60,534 nucleotides of DNA from Bacteroidota bacterium (GCA_013289045.1 JABDAU010000012.1:1-60534); one strand, 5' to 3'; counted from the first letter of the stretch, positions 35,738-44,776 are shown. Notes: generated by a model from the letters alone, not told the origin. Made by a program: numbers and translations.

Positions 35738-37900
35738 ATGATTAAGGTTGCAAGAAAAATTCCCGTATTACGCTATTTCCTGATCATCTCGCTATTTAGC
35801 GGTTTATTTATCTGTTCCCTTTATTTGTACCTTCATTACAAAAAAGCAAAGGCACTGCGCTCAAGTATAGAGAGCCTGATCACGGAAAGAGAAAATTCCT
35901 CGCTGATAGACAGTTGTATTATTAGCCTGTATAGTGCCGATAATAATAGCCGTTTGTATACTATTACAGGCAATAAGGCTTATCTCACAAAATTCTCAAA
36001 GGATATCGGTAAAATATCAGATGTCATTACCAAGATAAAGTTTAACAGCAAAAATATCGCTGATACCGCCCCTGATAAATTCAAAAACCTGATGAAAGAA
36101 AAGGCGGAGAAGACCGGCAATTATATTAAGCTTCGTTTATTGATTGATAGCCTCATTAAATCGTCAATGACCATCAACAGATCTTTAGCCCAGATAAACC
36201 AAAAACCTTCGAAAACCGTTGTAAAAATTGAGCATAAAGTAACTGTAGACACGATCAAAAACACAGACGTAAAGACAAAGAAAAAGTTGTTGGGTCGTAT
36301 TTTTGCGGCATTTTCTAAAAAAGAGCAGCAAACAAAACCATTGCTGGTAAAGGATACCATCACGCAATCAACCACTACAACAAATGCCGGAACCGGTTCA
36401 AATAGATATGCTATAGATAACTATTACAAAAAGCTGTACGATGTAAATAACCGTTTGCGTACTAATGAGCGCCAGATACTCATCATCAACAACAACCTGA
36501 TAGAAGAAATTATTTCGAGCTTGCGTTTGTATAAATCCGTTGAACAACTGTACGTAAAAAAAAGCAAGCAGGAATTGCAGGGAAACCTCTCAAACGTGTA
36601 TGCAGAATTTAAAGAAGTATCAACGATGAGCTTTATTTTCCTGATCACGCTGCTTACGTTGGTATTTTATAACATCTGGAAGATCTACCGGAACGAGAAA
36701 GATATTATATATTATAGTGATAAAGCCGAACAATATGCCGACTCAAAAAGCCGTTTCCTTGCCGGGATGAGCCATGAGATACGTACCCCGCTAAACTCGG
36801 TGATCGGTTTTTCGGAACAATTGGGGCAGGGACATTTGGAGCCTGTTCAACGCGAGCAGATAGACGCCATCCGAAATTCATCCGAAATGCTGCTGGAACT
36901 GGTAAATGAGATCCTCGATTTTTCCAAATACGAAACAGGCAAAATGGGCTTTGACAGCGCACCATTTATGCTGGCGCATGCGTTTGATGATGTGTTTACC
37001 AGTATGAATATCCATGCACACAAGAAAAAACTGTTCCTGGAAAATGATATACATCTTGACGACGCAATTTGCTGCGAAGGCGACAAGATGCGATTGAAAC
37101 AGGTGATCATGAACCTTTTAGGTAATGCTATAAAATTCACTATTAAAGGTAAAGTTACGCTGAGCGCGCGTATTGAGCAGCATAAAGACGATGACGACTT
37201 GCTGCTGAAAGTTGCGGTTACGGATACCGGTTTGGGTATAGACAAAAATGATCTGCCGCACATATTCGAGGAGTTTTCGCAGGTTGCCGGCGCACAAAAG
37301 GCTACACGCCATAAAGGTACCGGGCTTGGGCTTGCCATTTGTAAAAAAATAGTTGAGCTACAGGGCGGGCATATTCATGTTACCAGTACAGTGGGCGAAG
37401 GTTCTGCATTCAGCTTTGAATTGCCGCTTAAACGCTGCGAAATTGACGAGCGTGTAATAGCCCAAACCATGACGGATGAAGTAATGGCAGAACTGGTTAA
37501 TGGCAGGCATGTGCTTTTTGCTGAAGACAATCATTTAAATGTACTGCTTGGTACTACGATACTTAAAAAGTGGAAGATCAATTACGATGTGGCGATAAAT
37601 GGCCATGATGCGGTGATGCTTTTTGAGCAGAATAAGTATGATCTCGTTTTAACTGATATTCAAATGCCTGAGTTGAGCGGCTTAGAGGTAACCCAGATCA
37701 TTCGTAATTCAAAAAATCCATACAAATCCAATGTTCCGATACTGGCGCTTACTGCAAATGTAATGAAGGAGGACCGCGATCTCTATCTTAATTCGGGGAT
37801 GAGCGATGTGGTGCTGAAACCGTTCAGAGAGAAAGACCTGATCGAGAAGATAGCTTTGGCGCTTCAAAATAACACCGCGGCGTTGCGTTTTGTATCATAA
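35738..37900 (+). CDS. Membrane hybrid histidine kinase with receiver domain
   Basis: 720 residues. TM1 about 12-31; periplasmic region about 32-285 without a recognised sensor family and rich in Lys/Asn, Ser and coiled-coil text; TM2 about 288-308. HisKA with H346 in GMSHEIRTPLNSVIGF; HATPase_c with NLLGNAIKFT (N box), DTGLGI and GTGLGLAI; then a receiver domain (about 585-710) with D640 in VLTDIQMPE and K in VVLKPF. A hybrid kinase lacking an output domain usually passes phosphate via an Hpt protein; none is adjacent. Its stop abuts the ubiX stop with no spacer. Confidence 0.94.
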   Translation: MIKVARKIPVLRYFLIISLFSGLFICSLYLYLHYKKAKALRSSIESLITERENSSLIDSCIISLYSADNNSRLYTITGNKAYLTKFSKDIGKISDVITKIKFNSKNIADTAPDKFKNLMKEKAEKTGNYIKLRLLIDSLIKSSMTINRSLAQINQKPSKTVVKIEHKVTVDTIKNTDVKTKKKLLGRIFAAFSKKEQQTKPLLVKDTITQSTTTTNAGTGSNRYAIDNYYKKLYDVNNRLRTNERQILIINNNLIEEIISSLRLYKSVEQLYVKKSKQELQGNLSNVYAEFKEVSTMSFIFLITLLTLVFYNIWKIYRNEKDIIYYSDKAEQYADSKSRFLAGMSHEIRTPLNSVIGFSEQLGQGHLEPVQREQIDAIRNSSEMLLELVNEILDFSKYETGKMGFDSAPFMLAHAFDDVFTSMNIHAHKKKLFLENDIHLDDAICCEGDKMRLKQVIMNLLGNAIKFTIKGKVTLSARIEQHKDDDDLLLKVAVTDTGLGIDKNDLPHIFEEFSQVAGAQKATRHKGTGLGLAICKKIVELQGGHIHVTSTVGEGSAFSFELPLKRCEIDERVIAQTMTDEVMAELVNGRHVLFAEDNHLNVLLGTTILKKWKINYDVAINGHDAVMLFEQNKYDLVLTDIQMPELSGLEVTQIIRNSKNPYKSNVPILALTANVMKEDRDLYLNSGMSDVVLKPFREKDLIEKIALALQNNTAALRFVS

Positions 37901-38464
37901 TTATTCGCTCCAACGGAAACTTTCATTTTCCAACCCGGTCAAATCGATAACCCGGCTTACAACGGTCATGGCCACGTCTTCAATACTTTGAGGCTTGCTA
38001 TAATACGATGGGCTGGCCGGGCATATAATCCCTCCTGCCTCAGTAACCGTTTGCATATTGCGGATATGGATGAGATTGAGCGGCATATCGCGGGCCACGA
38101 GTATCAGCTTACGGCGTTCTTTTAATATTACGTCTGCAGCGCGGGTTACGAGGTCGTCGGATACACCGGAAGCTATCCTGCCCAAAGTACCCATGGAACA
38201 TGGAATAATAACCATCGTATCAAATTTTGCCGAGCCGGAAGCAAATGGCGCCATAAAATCGTGCTTGTCATAAAAGCGGAACGGGATTTTATCGTAATCC
38301 TGGTTATCCAGCTCAAATTGCCAAACCTGCCTGGCATTGTCAGACATCACGATGCCAACTTCAGCTATCTGGTCTTTCAGTTGCTGTAATTTTTCGAGGA
38401 AAAGTTTGGCATAAATGGCCCCGCTGGCGCCGGTAATAGCTACTACGATCTTCTTTTTCGACAT
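37901..38464 (-). CDS. ubiX: Flavin prenyltransferase UbiX family
   Basis: 187 residues from ATG 38464 (an ATG five codons upstream is also possible). Flavoprotein fold: VVAITGASGAIYAKLF (about 6-21), MSDNARQVW, IPCSMGTLGRIASGVSDDLV (about 94-113) and ARDMPLNLIHIRNM (about 129-142). UbiX makes prenylated FMN, the cofactor of UbiD-type decarboxylases. No ubiD gene is in the window. The gene converges on the hybrid kinase with zero bases between the two stop codons. Confidence 0.93.
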   Translation of the reverse strand: MSKKKIVVAITGASGAIYAKLFLEKLQQLKDQIAEVGIVMSDNARQVWQFELDNQDYDKIPFRFYDKHDFMAPFASGSAKFDTMVIIPCSMGTLGRIASGVSDDLVTRAADVILKERRKLILVARDMPLNLIHIRNMQTVTEAGGIICPASPSYYSKPQSIEDVAMTVVSRVIDLTGLENESFRWSE

Positions 38465-38510
38465 ATTCTTCAACAACAAACCTACCTGAAAAAAGTTACA
38501 GGCACAAAAA

Positions 38511-38536
38511 AGGGTCGAATATTACTACTCGACCCT
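38511..38536 (-). terminator. Intrinsic terminator of the ppk-ppx operon
   Basis: Perfect 8-bp stem AGGGTCGA / TCGACCCT, loop 10 nt. On the minus strand it is followed by six T. It lies about 90 bp past the ppx stop and 46 bp before the ubiX start. Confidence 0.8.
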
Positions 38537-38623
38537 ACATCTACCTATGAAAAACATGCCCAATAAGGGCAACACAAAGTTAATAACAGTTTCTTAATAT
38601 TTTAATAATAAATTGAAAAAAAA

Positions 38624-39511
38624 TTAACTTACCCTTTTGAAGTTCTTTTCTATAAGGGTTTGGATAATGCCATCCACCATTCCTACACTCGGAACGTAGA
38701 TATTTTTGATGCTGGCCCACTTCATAACGGTAATATAGATCTCGCAAGCCGGGATGATCACATCGGCCCTGTCCTGGTTAAGTCCAAGCACGTTGATACG
38801 GTCTTTCAGCGAGAATGAATTGAGGTAGTTGTAAAGTGATTTCAGTTTATTAAAGCCCATAGGCGCGTCATTCTTTTCCTCCGAAAGGCGGTACAATTTG
38901 TTAATATTGCCACCGGTACCAATTCCCGATAATCCTTTAAAAGTACGTGTATGCTCCCGGATAAAGTCATGCATCTCGTTCCAGGTTTCTTCCTTATCCT
39001 GGTTATCCAGCATGCGGATAGTGCCGATATTGAACGAGCGTGACGCTAATAGGTCGCCGTTTGCAAAAAGTGACAATTCAGTACTACCGCCACCCACGTC
39101 TATATACAGGTAGTTTTTGGTTTTATCTATCACCTCTTCAATATGGCTGGCATAAATGATCTTAGCCTCTTTCTGGCCCTGGACTATTTCGATATCGATA
39201 TCCGCTGCTTCCTTAACTTTCGCTACAACCTCCGCCCCATTTTTTGCTTCGCGCATAGCCGAAGTAGCAAACGCCATATAATCCTGTACTTTATAAACGT
39301 CCATCAGGTTTCGGAAAGCGATCATGGCTTTTACCAGGTATTCGCATTTTTTATCTGAAATATGTTGGTTCAGGAAAGCATCATCGCCAAGACGCAGCGG
39401 TACGCGCACCAGAGTATTTTTTTTAAAGGAAACCGATGCGTTATTTTCAATAATATCCGCAATTAAAAGTCTTACGGCGTTCGAGCCGATGTCTATAGCA
39501 GCGTATCTCAA
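38624..39511 (-). CDS. ppx: Exopolyphosphatase, Ppx/GppA family
   Basis: 295 residues, the short form with only the two actin-like domains. Motifs: DIGSNAVRLLIADI (about 6-19), YIDVGGGSTELSLF (about 136-149) and GTGGNINKLYRL (about 197-208). It cuts terminal phosphates from polyphosphate and may also act on pppGpp. E. coli Ppx is about 513 residues, so the regulatory C-terminal part is absent, as in many Bacteroidota. It lies 5 bp after the ppk stop, forming a polyphosphate operon. Confidence 0.92.
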   Translation of the reverse strand: MRYAAIDIGSNAVRLLIADIIENNASVSFKKNTLVRVPLRLGDDAFLNQHISDKKCEYLVKAMIAFRNLMDVYKVQDYMAFATSAMREAKNGAEVVAKVKEAADIDIEIVQGQKEAKIIYASHIEEVIDKTKNYLYIDVGGGSTELSLFANGDLLASRSFNIGTIRMLDNQDKEETWNEMHDFIREHTRTFKGLSGIGTGGNINKLYRLSEEKNDAPMGFNKLKSLYNYLNSFSLKDRINVLGLNQDRADVIIPACEIYITVMKWASIKNIYVPSVGMVDGIIQTLIEKNFKRVS

Positions 39512-39516
39512 TGTGA

Positions 39517-41562
39517 TCAGGGCTTAGTCTTAAGGTAATTATATATATCGATCTGCGCGCGAACGAGTCCGTCTGCGTGCGTTTTGTGGTATTTATTGTT
39601 ATTTTGGATATTTATTTCGCGCGCCTTGGTATTATCTTCCAGTTGTATATTGATGATATCCCTTATCTCTTTCTTCAGCTTTTCATCATATATCGGGAAA
39701 CCAACTTCAACACGGTTATCAATATTACGCGTCATAAAATCGGCCGAAGTAAGGTACACCAACTCATTACCGCCATTGCAGTAAACATGCACGCGCGAGT
39801 GCTCAAGATATTTATCTACAATGCTGATGGCAGTAATATTTTCACTATAGCCCTTCACACCCGGTATCAAACAGCACATGCCGCGAATGATGAGTTGTAT
39901 GCGAACACCCGCATTGCTGGCCTCGTATAATTTAGCTATCACATGCTCATCCGCAAGGCTGTTCATTTTCAATATCATATAAGCCTGCTTGCCCGCCTTT
40001 GCGTTCTTTATCTCGGTATCTATCAGCTTATATATTTTAGGGCGGCTGTCTATGGGCGAAACTATTAGATGCTCAATGTCTTTCGGAAGCTGGTTTTTTA
40101 CCAATGCTTTAAATACTTTTACCAGGTCGCCGGTAAGGCGTTTGTCGGCAGTAAACAGCGTATGGTCGGCATATATCGACGCTGTTTTTTCGTTAAAGTT
40201 ACCGGTAGAGAAGATCGCATAATAGGCCGATTTCTCTTTTTCCTTCCGCTTTATCAGGCATATTTTTGAATGGACCTTATATCCTTCGATGCCGTACAGC
40301 ACATTCACACCTTCTTCTTCCAGTCTGCGGCTCCAGGTAATATTATTTTGTTCGTCGAAACGCGCGCGCAGTTCAACAAGGCAATTTATCTTCTTACCAT
40401 TTTTGGCTGCATTTACCAGCGCATGCATTATTCTCGAATTATCAGCCACACGATACACCGCTATACTAATCTCCTCAACCCTGGGGTCAATAGCCGCCTC
40501 ACGCAGCAGGTGGATTATATAGTCGTATGACTGGTATGGTGTGCTGATCAAATAGTCCTTTTTAGCTATAAAGCTCAGCAAGCTACGACCAAATGAAAGG
40601 CCGTCAACCGGCAATGCGGGATATCGCACGTTTTCCAGTTCAGGCCGGCCAACGTTAGGAAATGATATAAAATTTTTAAAGTTATGGTAACGATTGCCCG
40701 GGATAAGGCTCTCTCCATGTAACCCCATTTTGTTTACCAGGTATTTAAGCATATCCTGCGGCATATCGGCATCATACAGCAAACGCATTGGTTTACCCTT
40801 TTTGCGCTTGGTAAGGCTTTTTGCTACCGCATCGATGAATTTTTCGCTCACTTCCTTATCCAGGTCAAGCTCCGCGTCGCGGGTAAGCTGTATGGAGTAA
40901 GCCTCAATGCTATCATGCTCGAAAATAAAGAAAATATCTTCCAGGCTATAGCGTATAATGTCATCCAGCAGGATGATAAACTTCAGGTTATTGGTCTCCG
41001 GCAGTACCAGGAAACGCGACAAGCCATCCGGGATCTCTATCAGCGCAAGGCGTGTTTTTTTATTTTGCGTAAGCCTTACAAAGAAATAAATGGCCCTGTC
41101 ACGCATTTCGGGCATTTGCAAAGCTTCATCCAGCATAATAGGCACCAGCGTGGCCAGCAGTTTCTCGCGGAAATAGCTTTTCACAAACTCGCCGCGGGTA
41201 ACATTCAGCTGTTTGTCGTTCAGGATGAATATTTTCTCTTCAGCCAGTTGCTTTACAATAATATTCTCGTAAAGGTTATTAAACTTACGCTCCTGTTTTA
41301 CTACAATAGTTTTGATCTGGTTGAGCAGTTTCTTAGGGTTATAGCCTAAAATCTCTTTAGCCTTCTCGTTCAAATTGGTTAAACGGCTTAAAGTAGCAAC
41401 ACGCACACGATAAAACTCGTCGAGGTTGGATGAAAAAATGGCTAAAAAACGAACCCGCTCAATTAACGGGACTGTTGGGTCGCCGGCCTCCTGCAACACC
41501 CTGTCGTTGAAGTACAGCCAGCTTATTTCGCGGTTAATTAGTGGTATGTTTTTGGTATCCAT
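39517..41562 (-). CDS. ppk1: Polyphosphate kinase 1
   Basis: 681 residues from ATG 41562 (MDTKNIPLINREISWLYF); a start nine codons earlier is less likely. Domain order: N domain with NREISWLYFNDRVLQEA (about 10-27), head domain, and two PLD-like catalytic domains. The phospho-acceptor His is in GYKVHSKICLIKRK (near 440); RVEEISIAVYRVADNSRIM and NFNEKTASIYADH are typical. It builds long-chain polyphosphate from ATP and can also run in reverse. Operon with ppx: synthesis and breakdown enzymes are made together. Confidence 0.95.
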   Translation of the reverse strand: MDTKNIPLINREISWLYFNDRVLQEAGDPTVPLIERVRFLAIFSSNLDEFYRVRVATLSRLTNLNEKAKEILGYNPKKLLNQIKTIVVKQERKFNNLYENIIVKQLAEEKIFILNDKQLNVTRGEFVKSYFREKLLATLVPIMLDEALQMPEMRDRAIYFFVRLTQNKKTRLALIEIPDGLSRFLVLPETNNLKFIILLDDIIRYSLEDIFFIFEHDSIEAYSIQLTRDAELDLDKEVSEKFIDAVAKSLTKRKKGKPMRLLYDADMPQDMLKYLVNKMGLHGESLIPGNRYHNFKNFISFPNVGRPELENVRYPALPVDGLSFGRSLLSFIAKKDYLISTPYQSYDYIIHLLREAAIDPRVEEISIAVYRVADNSRIMHALVNAAKNGKKINCLVELRARFDEQNNITWSRRLEEEGVNVLYGIEGYKVHSKICLIKRKEKEKSAYYAIFSTGNFNEKTASIYADHTLFTADKRLTGDLVKVFKALVKNQLPKDIEHLIVSPIDSRPKIYKLIDTEIKNAKAGKQAYMILKMNSLADEHVIAKLYEASNAGVRIQLIIRGMCCLIPGVKGYSENITAISIVDKYLEHSRVHVYCNGGNELVYLTSADFMTRNIDNRVEVGFPIYDEKLKKEIRDIINIQLEDNTKAREINIQNNNKYHKTHADGLVRAQIDIYNYLKTKP

Positions 41563-42125
41563 ATATACGCGCCTCGCAGCGGATTCCACAAAGCTGCTTA
41601 TTTTATTGTTAAGTTAATATTAACTGATTACTATATTAACTACGTTTTGTTTGCCTGCATTTGACCCGTATTTTAAATCCACGCTGCCCCACTGGTCATG
41701 CACTGCACACAAAAGGATCTGAAAAAGACCAAAAATGCGCCATTTTCTGTAGTAAATAAGTGCATGATAATTAACGTTTACGTGATTTTAATTTATTGAA
41801 TATCAGTTAGTTAATTTTACACAAGGTGTAGCAAAGTGTAGCATTTCCGTAGCGCTTTGCCATATAAAGTGTAGCATTACGTAGCACGTACGGCTACTAT
41901 GTTTTCGGCAAACAAAGCTTATAAAGTAAGAATTCGGGGTTTCCTGATTTAATGATCACCGGTCTTAAACCGCTAACACCATGCATTACTCCCTATCGAT
42001 AAAACAATTATCTTTGCACGCTAACAGTTAATAATTAAGGTAAAAGCAGAAAGGCTAAAAGGTGACAGATAACAGTCAAATACCTTTTACTCTTTACCCA
42101 AAAACCAATAATAAACCACTACCTC
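41563..42125. promoter_or_regulatory. Divergent intergenic region with phased GTAGCA repeats
   Basis: 563 bp between divergent ppk and yajQ, no gene or tRNA. GTAGCA (or GTAGCG) starts at 41830, 41840, 41851, 41873 and 41883: steps 10, 11, 22 and 10, close to whole turns of the helix. Three copies are extended to GTGTAGCA. The 17-mer TGTAGCAAAGTGTAGCA here (41829-41845) also occurs on the minus strand near 7588-7605. A -7 box (TATCTTTG) lies at 42009-42016. Confidence 0.5.
42009..42016 (+). promoter_or_regulatory. Bacteroidota -7 box upstream of yajQ
   Basis: TATCTTTG matches TAnnTTTG and implies a leader of about 105 nt before the yajQ ATG. No clear -33 element. Confidence 0.45.
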
Positions 42126-42620
42126 ATGCCATCATTTGATATAGTAAGCAAAATAGACGGGCAAACGCTCGATAACGCCATCAATACCGCCAAAAAAGAG
42201 ATCCTGAACCGTTATGATTTTAACGACTCGAAAAGCACAGTCGAGCTGGACAAGAAAACCAACATCATCACCATTGTTACTGAGAACGACATGCGCCTGA
42301 AAGCCATACAAGATTCCATTATCAGCCGCATGGTAAAACAGCAGCTCGATCCCAAAGCGCTTGACTTAGATGGCGTACCGCAATCCGCATCCGGCAATAT
42401 GCTCCGCGTAGAGATTAAGGTAAAAGAAGGCATTGAGCAGGACGCCGCCAAAAAGATAGTTAAAAAGATAAAGGACAGCGGCCTCAAAGTACAAGCATCC
42501 ATTATGGACGACCAGGTTCGCGTACAAGCCAAAAAGATAGACGACCTGCAGGCCGTTATCGCATTATGCCGCACCGGCGACTTCGGCCAGCCATTGCAGT
42601 ATATTAATATGAGGAATTAG
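42126..42620 (+). CDS. yajQ: YajQ family nucleotide-binding protein
   Basis: 164 residues, full length for UPF0234/YajQ. Start MPSFDIVSKIDGQTLDNAI and end CRTGDFGQPLQYINMRN are family hallmarks. There are two ferredoxin-like halves; KDSGLKVQASIMDDQVRV lies in the second. Some YajQ proteins bind cyclic di-GMP and act with transcription factors; others bind RNA or ATP. Which applies here is unknown. Cytoplasmic. Confidence 0.95.
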   Translation: MPSFDIVSKIDGQTLDNAINTAKKEILNRYDFNDSKSTVELDKKTNIITIVTENDMRLKAIQDSIISRMVKQQLDPKALDLDGVPQSASGNMLRVEIKVKEGIEQDAAKKIVKKIKDSGLKVQASIMDDQVRVQAKKIDDLQAVIALCRTGDFGQPLQYINMRN

Positions 42621-42648
42621 AGTTGCGAAAGGGTTAACAAACCAACCG

Positions 42649-42855
42649 ATGAATAAAGCACTCATATTATTCATTGTATTTATTCTGTATTATATAGGTT
42701 TATGCGTATATCTTTGTACATGGTTTTCATCTGATCAGATTATCATAAATATTGGGAATTACCCAATAACAAAAAAGACCGCCCCTTTCGGAGCAGCCCT
42801 TCAATATCACATATACTTACTTATAAATAAGTTACATGGGTCTCATCCAAAGTAA
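42649..42855 (+). CDS. Doubtful small membrane ORF after yajQ
   Basis: 68 codons from ATG 42649, starting 28 bp after yajQ. The first 25 residues are a hydrophobic helix (MNKALILFIVFILYYIGLCV). However, codons 42-50 run antisense through the terminator of the opposite gene, and the end overlaps that gene by 35 bp. It may be a real small protein with an extended tail or a chance frame. No family recognised. Confidence 0.25.
   Translation: MNKALILFIVFILYYIGLCVYLCTWFSSDQIIINIGNYPITKKTAPFGAALQYHIYLLINKLHGSHPK
42771..42799 (-). terminator. Intrinsic terminator of the secreted hypothetical gene
   Basis: On the minus strand a CTGCTCC / GGGGCGG stem (with G-U pairs) and a GAAA loop is followed by TCTTTTTT. 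The sequence is nearly identical to the terminator at 43382-43411, differing at one base over about 28 bp. Confidence 0.75.
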
Positions 42856-43273
42856 TGGTTTCGCCATCTAAAGTACCGGGACTATAGCTGATATTGCTGA
42901 ACAATATCGGGAAAGTAGAATGCGGCGGCAGGTAGTTATCAAGCGTATACGTTCCCTGGTTGGTTCCGTGGATAATATCAGCATGAAAACCATCGCCTAC
43001 TCGGTCCCACCACACATCTACGGTTTGGTCTATCGTAAGGCGGTCGGCGTAGGTAGTATCGGTGGTGTTTGTAATAAAACTGATAATGGTGTAGTTTTCA
43101 GTTCCGCCGGTACCGGGGCCATCATCGCGCATCGCTGCGTGCAAAATGTAGGTGGTTGTGGGTAATTTGTGATGAACAGAATTGTGAAGAGGTTTTGCAT
43201 TGCCGCGGATAAGCGCAGTTGAGGATAAGGCAAGCGCCAGCACGCCCATACCTAATTTGTGGAGTGTTTTCAT
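42821..43273 (-). CDS. Secreted hypothetical protein
   Basis: 150 residues. Signal peptide about 1-26 (MGVLALALSSTALIRGNA). The mature part is beta-rich, with many Thr, Gly, Asp and aromatic residues (TVDVWWDRVGDGFHADIIHG); no family recognised. It begins with a low-complexity stretch and lacks a T9SS tail or lipobox, so it is probably periplasmic. Monocistronic, with its own terminator. An ACGTG-CTAAA-CACGT inverted repeat lies about 80 bp upstream of the start (43353-43367) and could be an operator. Confidence 0.75.
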   Translation of the reverse strand: MKTLHKLGMGVLALALSSTALIRGNAKPLHNSVHHKLPTTTYILHAAMRDDGPGTGGTENYTIISFITNTTDTTYADRLTIDQTVDVWWDRVGDGFHADIIHGTNQGTYTLDNYLPPHSTFPILFSNISYSPGTLDGETITLDETHVTYL

Positions 43274-43381
43274 AAAAAATTTAGGTTTACGTTAATAATT
43301 GGATTAACTGATAGTAAAGTTAAACGCTAAATCAATTTAATACAAAGCTAAAACGTGCTAAACACGTAACATATTAGTTAC

Positions 43382-43411
43382 AAAAAAAAGACCGCCCCTT
43401 TCGGAGCGGCC
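43382..43411 (-). terminator. Intrinsic terminator of hsp20
   Basis: On the minus strand a CCGCTCC / GGGGCGG stem with one G-U pair and a GAAA loop is followed by TCTTTTTTTT. It lies about 45 bp past the hsp20 stop and is a near copy of the terminator at 42771-42799. Confidence 0.85.
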
Positions 43412-43454
43412 CTTCATCAAACTAAACCACTTATTATGAAAACAAACTTTTGTA

Positions 43455-43895
43455 TTATTTAACAGCTATTTCCCTTGTCTGGATCTTAGCTTCTTCTCTT
43501 TTAGCAACACTCAGTTTCAAAATACCGTCAATATATTCGGCATCGATCTTTGAGTGGTCAACACTTTCAGGCAGGTTAAATGACCTGGTGAATGAAGTGT
43601 AGTTATACTCGCGTTTGCTGAATTTTTTGCCTTCTTCAACATTCTCACTTTTCTTTTCAGCAGAAACGCTCAATACGTTCTTTTCAAGGTTGATCTTGAA
43701 ATCTTCCTTTTTTAAGCCGGGAACGGCTAATTCAATATGAAATTCATTTTCGGTTTCAGCTATGTTTACAGCCGGTGTTTGTGCTACCTGCCTGCCGCCT
43801 AAAAACCTGTCGTTCAATATAGTGTCAAACACATCATTAAAAAATGGATTAACATTGTAGTTCTTTTGTCCGTTGTTAAATTTTACTAAAGTCAT
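43455..43895 (-). CDS. Hsp20/alpha-crystallin small heat-shock protein
   Basis: 146 residues from ATG 43895. This start has one of the few strong Shine-Dalgarno sites in the window (GGAGG at 43904-43908, 8 bp upstream). Alpha-crystallin domain about 40-140: VNIAETENEFHIELAVPGLKKEDF, the A-x-x-x-x-G-V/I-L-type end (AEYIDGILKLSVAKR) and a C-terminal IxI-like tail (IQTREIAVK). It is an ATP-independent holdase that binds unfolding proteins. The strong ribosome binding site fits a gene needing fast high output. Confidence 0.94.
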   Translation of the reverse strand: MTLVKFNNGQKNYNVNPFFNDVFDTILNDRFLGGRQVAQTPAVNIAETENEFHIELAVPGLKKEDFKINLEKNVLSVSAEKKSENVEEGKKFSKREYNYTSFTRSFNLPESVDHSKIDAEYIDGILKLSVAKREEAKIQTREIAVK

Positions 43896-43903
43896 TTTTA
43901 TAT

Positions 43904-43908
43904 CCTCC
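43904..43908 (-). promoter_or_regulatory. Strong ribosome binding site of hsp20
   Basis: GGAGG 8 bp before ATG 43895. This site is unusual here because most genes in this window lack a Shine-Dalgarno sequence, and it decides the start against an upstream in-frame TTG. Confidence 0.7.
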
Positions 43909-44029
43909 AAAGTTTTTTATTAATTAACTTCGCAGCATACTGTTCAACTGTTGTACCAATGCCTTAAAACTGCATTTTACACGACAGAAAGACAGGCACA
44001 ATCTATTTTATGGTGACTTTTTGACACTT

Positions 44030-44476
44030 ATGGCTGAAAATCTTTCAAATTACAAATACAAAACCCCTATCTCCATCCGCTTTTCTGATATGGATGCTTA
44101 CGGGCACGTGAACAATGCGGTATACCTTACCTACTTTGAAATTGCCCGCTCCAACTACTGGCGCGATATTGTTAAATGGAACTGGAACGAAAATGGCATC
44201 ATCCTGGGCCGTTCGGAGATCAATTACCTGAAACCGCTTACGCTGAATGATGAGATTGCTTGCTACGTACGTACTACACGCATTGGCAACAGTAGCTTTG
44301 ATGTAATGCACGTATTGGTGAAGATCACACCAAACGGCGAAGAGATCTGCACAACCGGCAAAACCGTTTGCATCAGTTATGATTATGGGGCGAATAAATC
44401 AGTGCCGATCCCAAAACCGCAACGCCAGCTGATGATAGAATACGACGAGCCAGGGTTGATCACCAACACGCATTAA
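44030..44476 (+). CDS. Hotdog-fold acyl-CoA thioesterase (4HBT/YbgC type)
   Basis: 148 residues from ATG 44030 (an in-frame TTG three codons upstream is rejected). The hotdog catalytic motif SDMDAYGHVNNAVYLTYFE (about 18-36) has the active-site Asp, followed by the strand RSEINYLKPLTLNDEIACYV. Such enzymes hydrolyse acyl-CoA thioesters; substrate chain length cannot be read from sequence. Cytoplasmic. Monocistronic. Confidence 0.93.
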   Translation: MAENLSNYKYKTPISIRFSDMDAYGHVNNAVYLTYFEIARSNYWRDIVKWNWNENGIILGRSEINYLKPLTLNDEIACYVRTTRIGNSSFDVMHVLVKITPNGEEICTTGKTVCISYDYGANKSVPIPKPQRQLMIEYDEPGLITNTH

Positions 44477-44488
44477 AAGAAAATACCC

Positions 44489-44610
44489 TTCATGACGAAT
44501 TTATTTCGGCATCTCACAGGATATTCACGCCGATAGGTCTGCAAGCTATATATGCATACCTGCAAATATCTATCTGCTTATATGGTGCCGAAATAAATTC
44601 GGTATGACCG
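44489..44610. repeat. Inverted repeat, ATTTATTTCGGCA family
   Basis: The left arm near 44489-44512 (TCATGACGAATTTATTTCGG) pairs with the right arm near 44584-44608 (GCCGAAATAAATTCGGTATG). Loop about 70 bp. It lies in the roughly 300 bp between the thioesterase and sigma-factor genes, which otherwise holds nothing recognisable. The arms start with the TCATGAC/GTATGAC type ends seen in the other elements. Confidence 0.75.
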
Positions 44611-44776
44611 AACAGTCTGCATTACTACCTTCCCTATTCACCATTCTGAAATAACTTCCAACTCTACCTGTTGCATTAACAGCCGTTTATCAAAAAATCT
44701 TATCCTGCTTGTAACAAATAAAAATTTCAAATACTTATTGTGTATTAAGTTTGAATACGATAGCTGCTTAGCAAAC

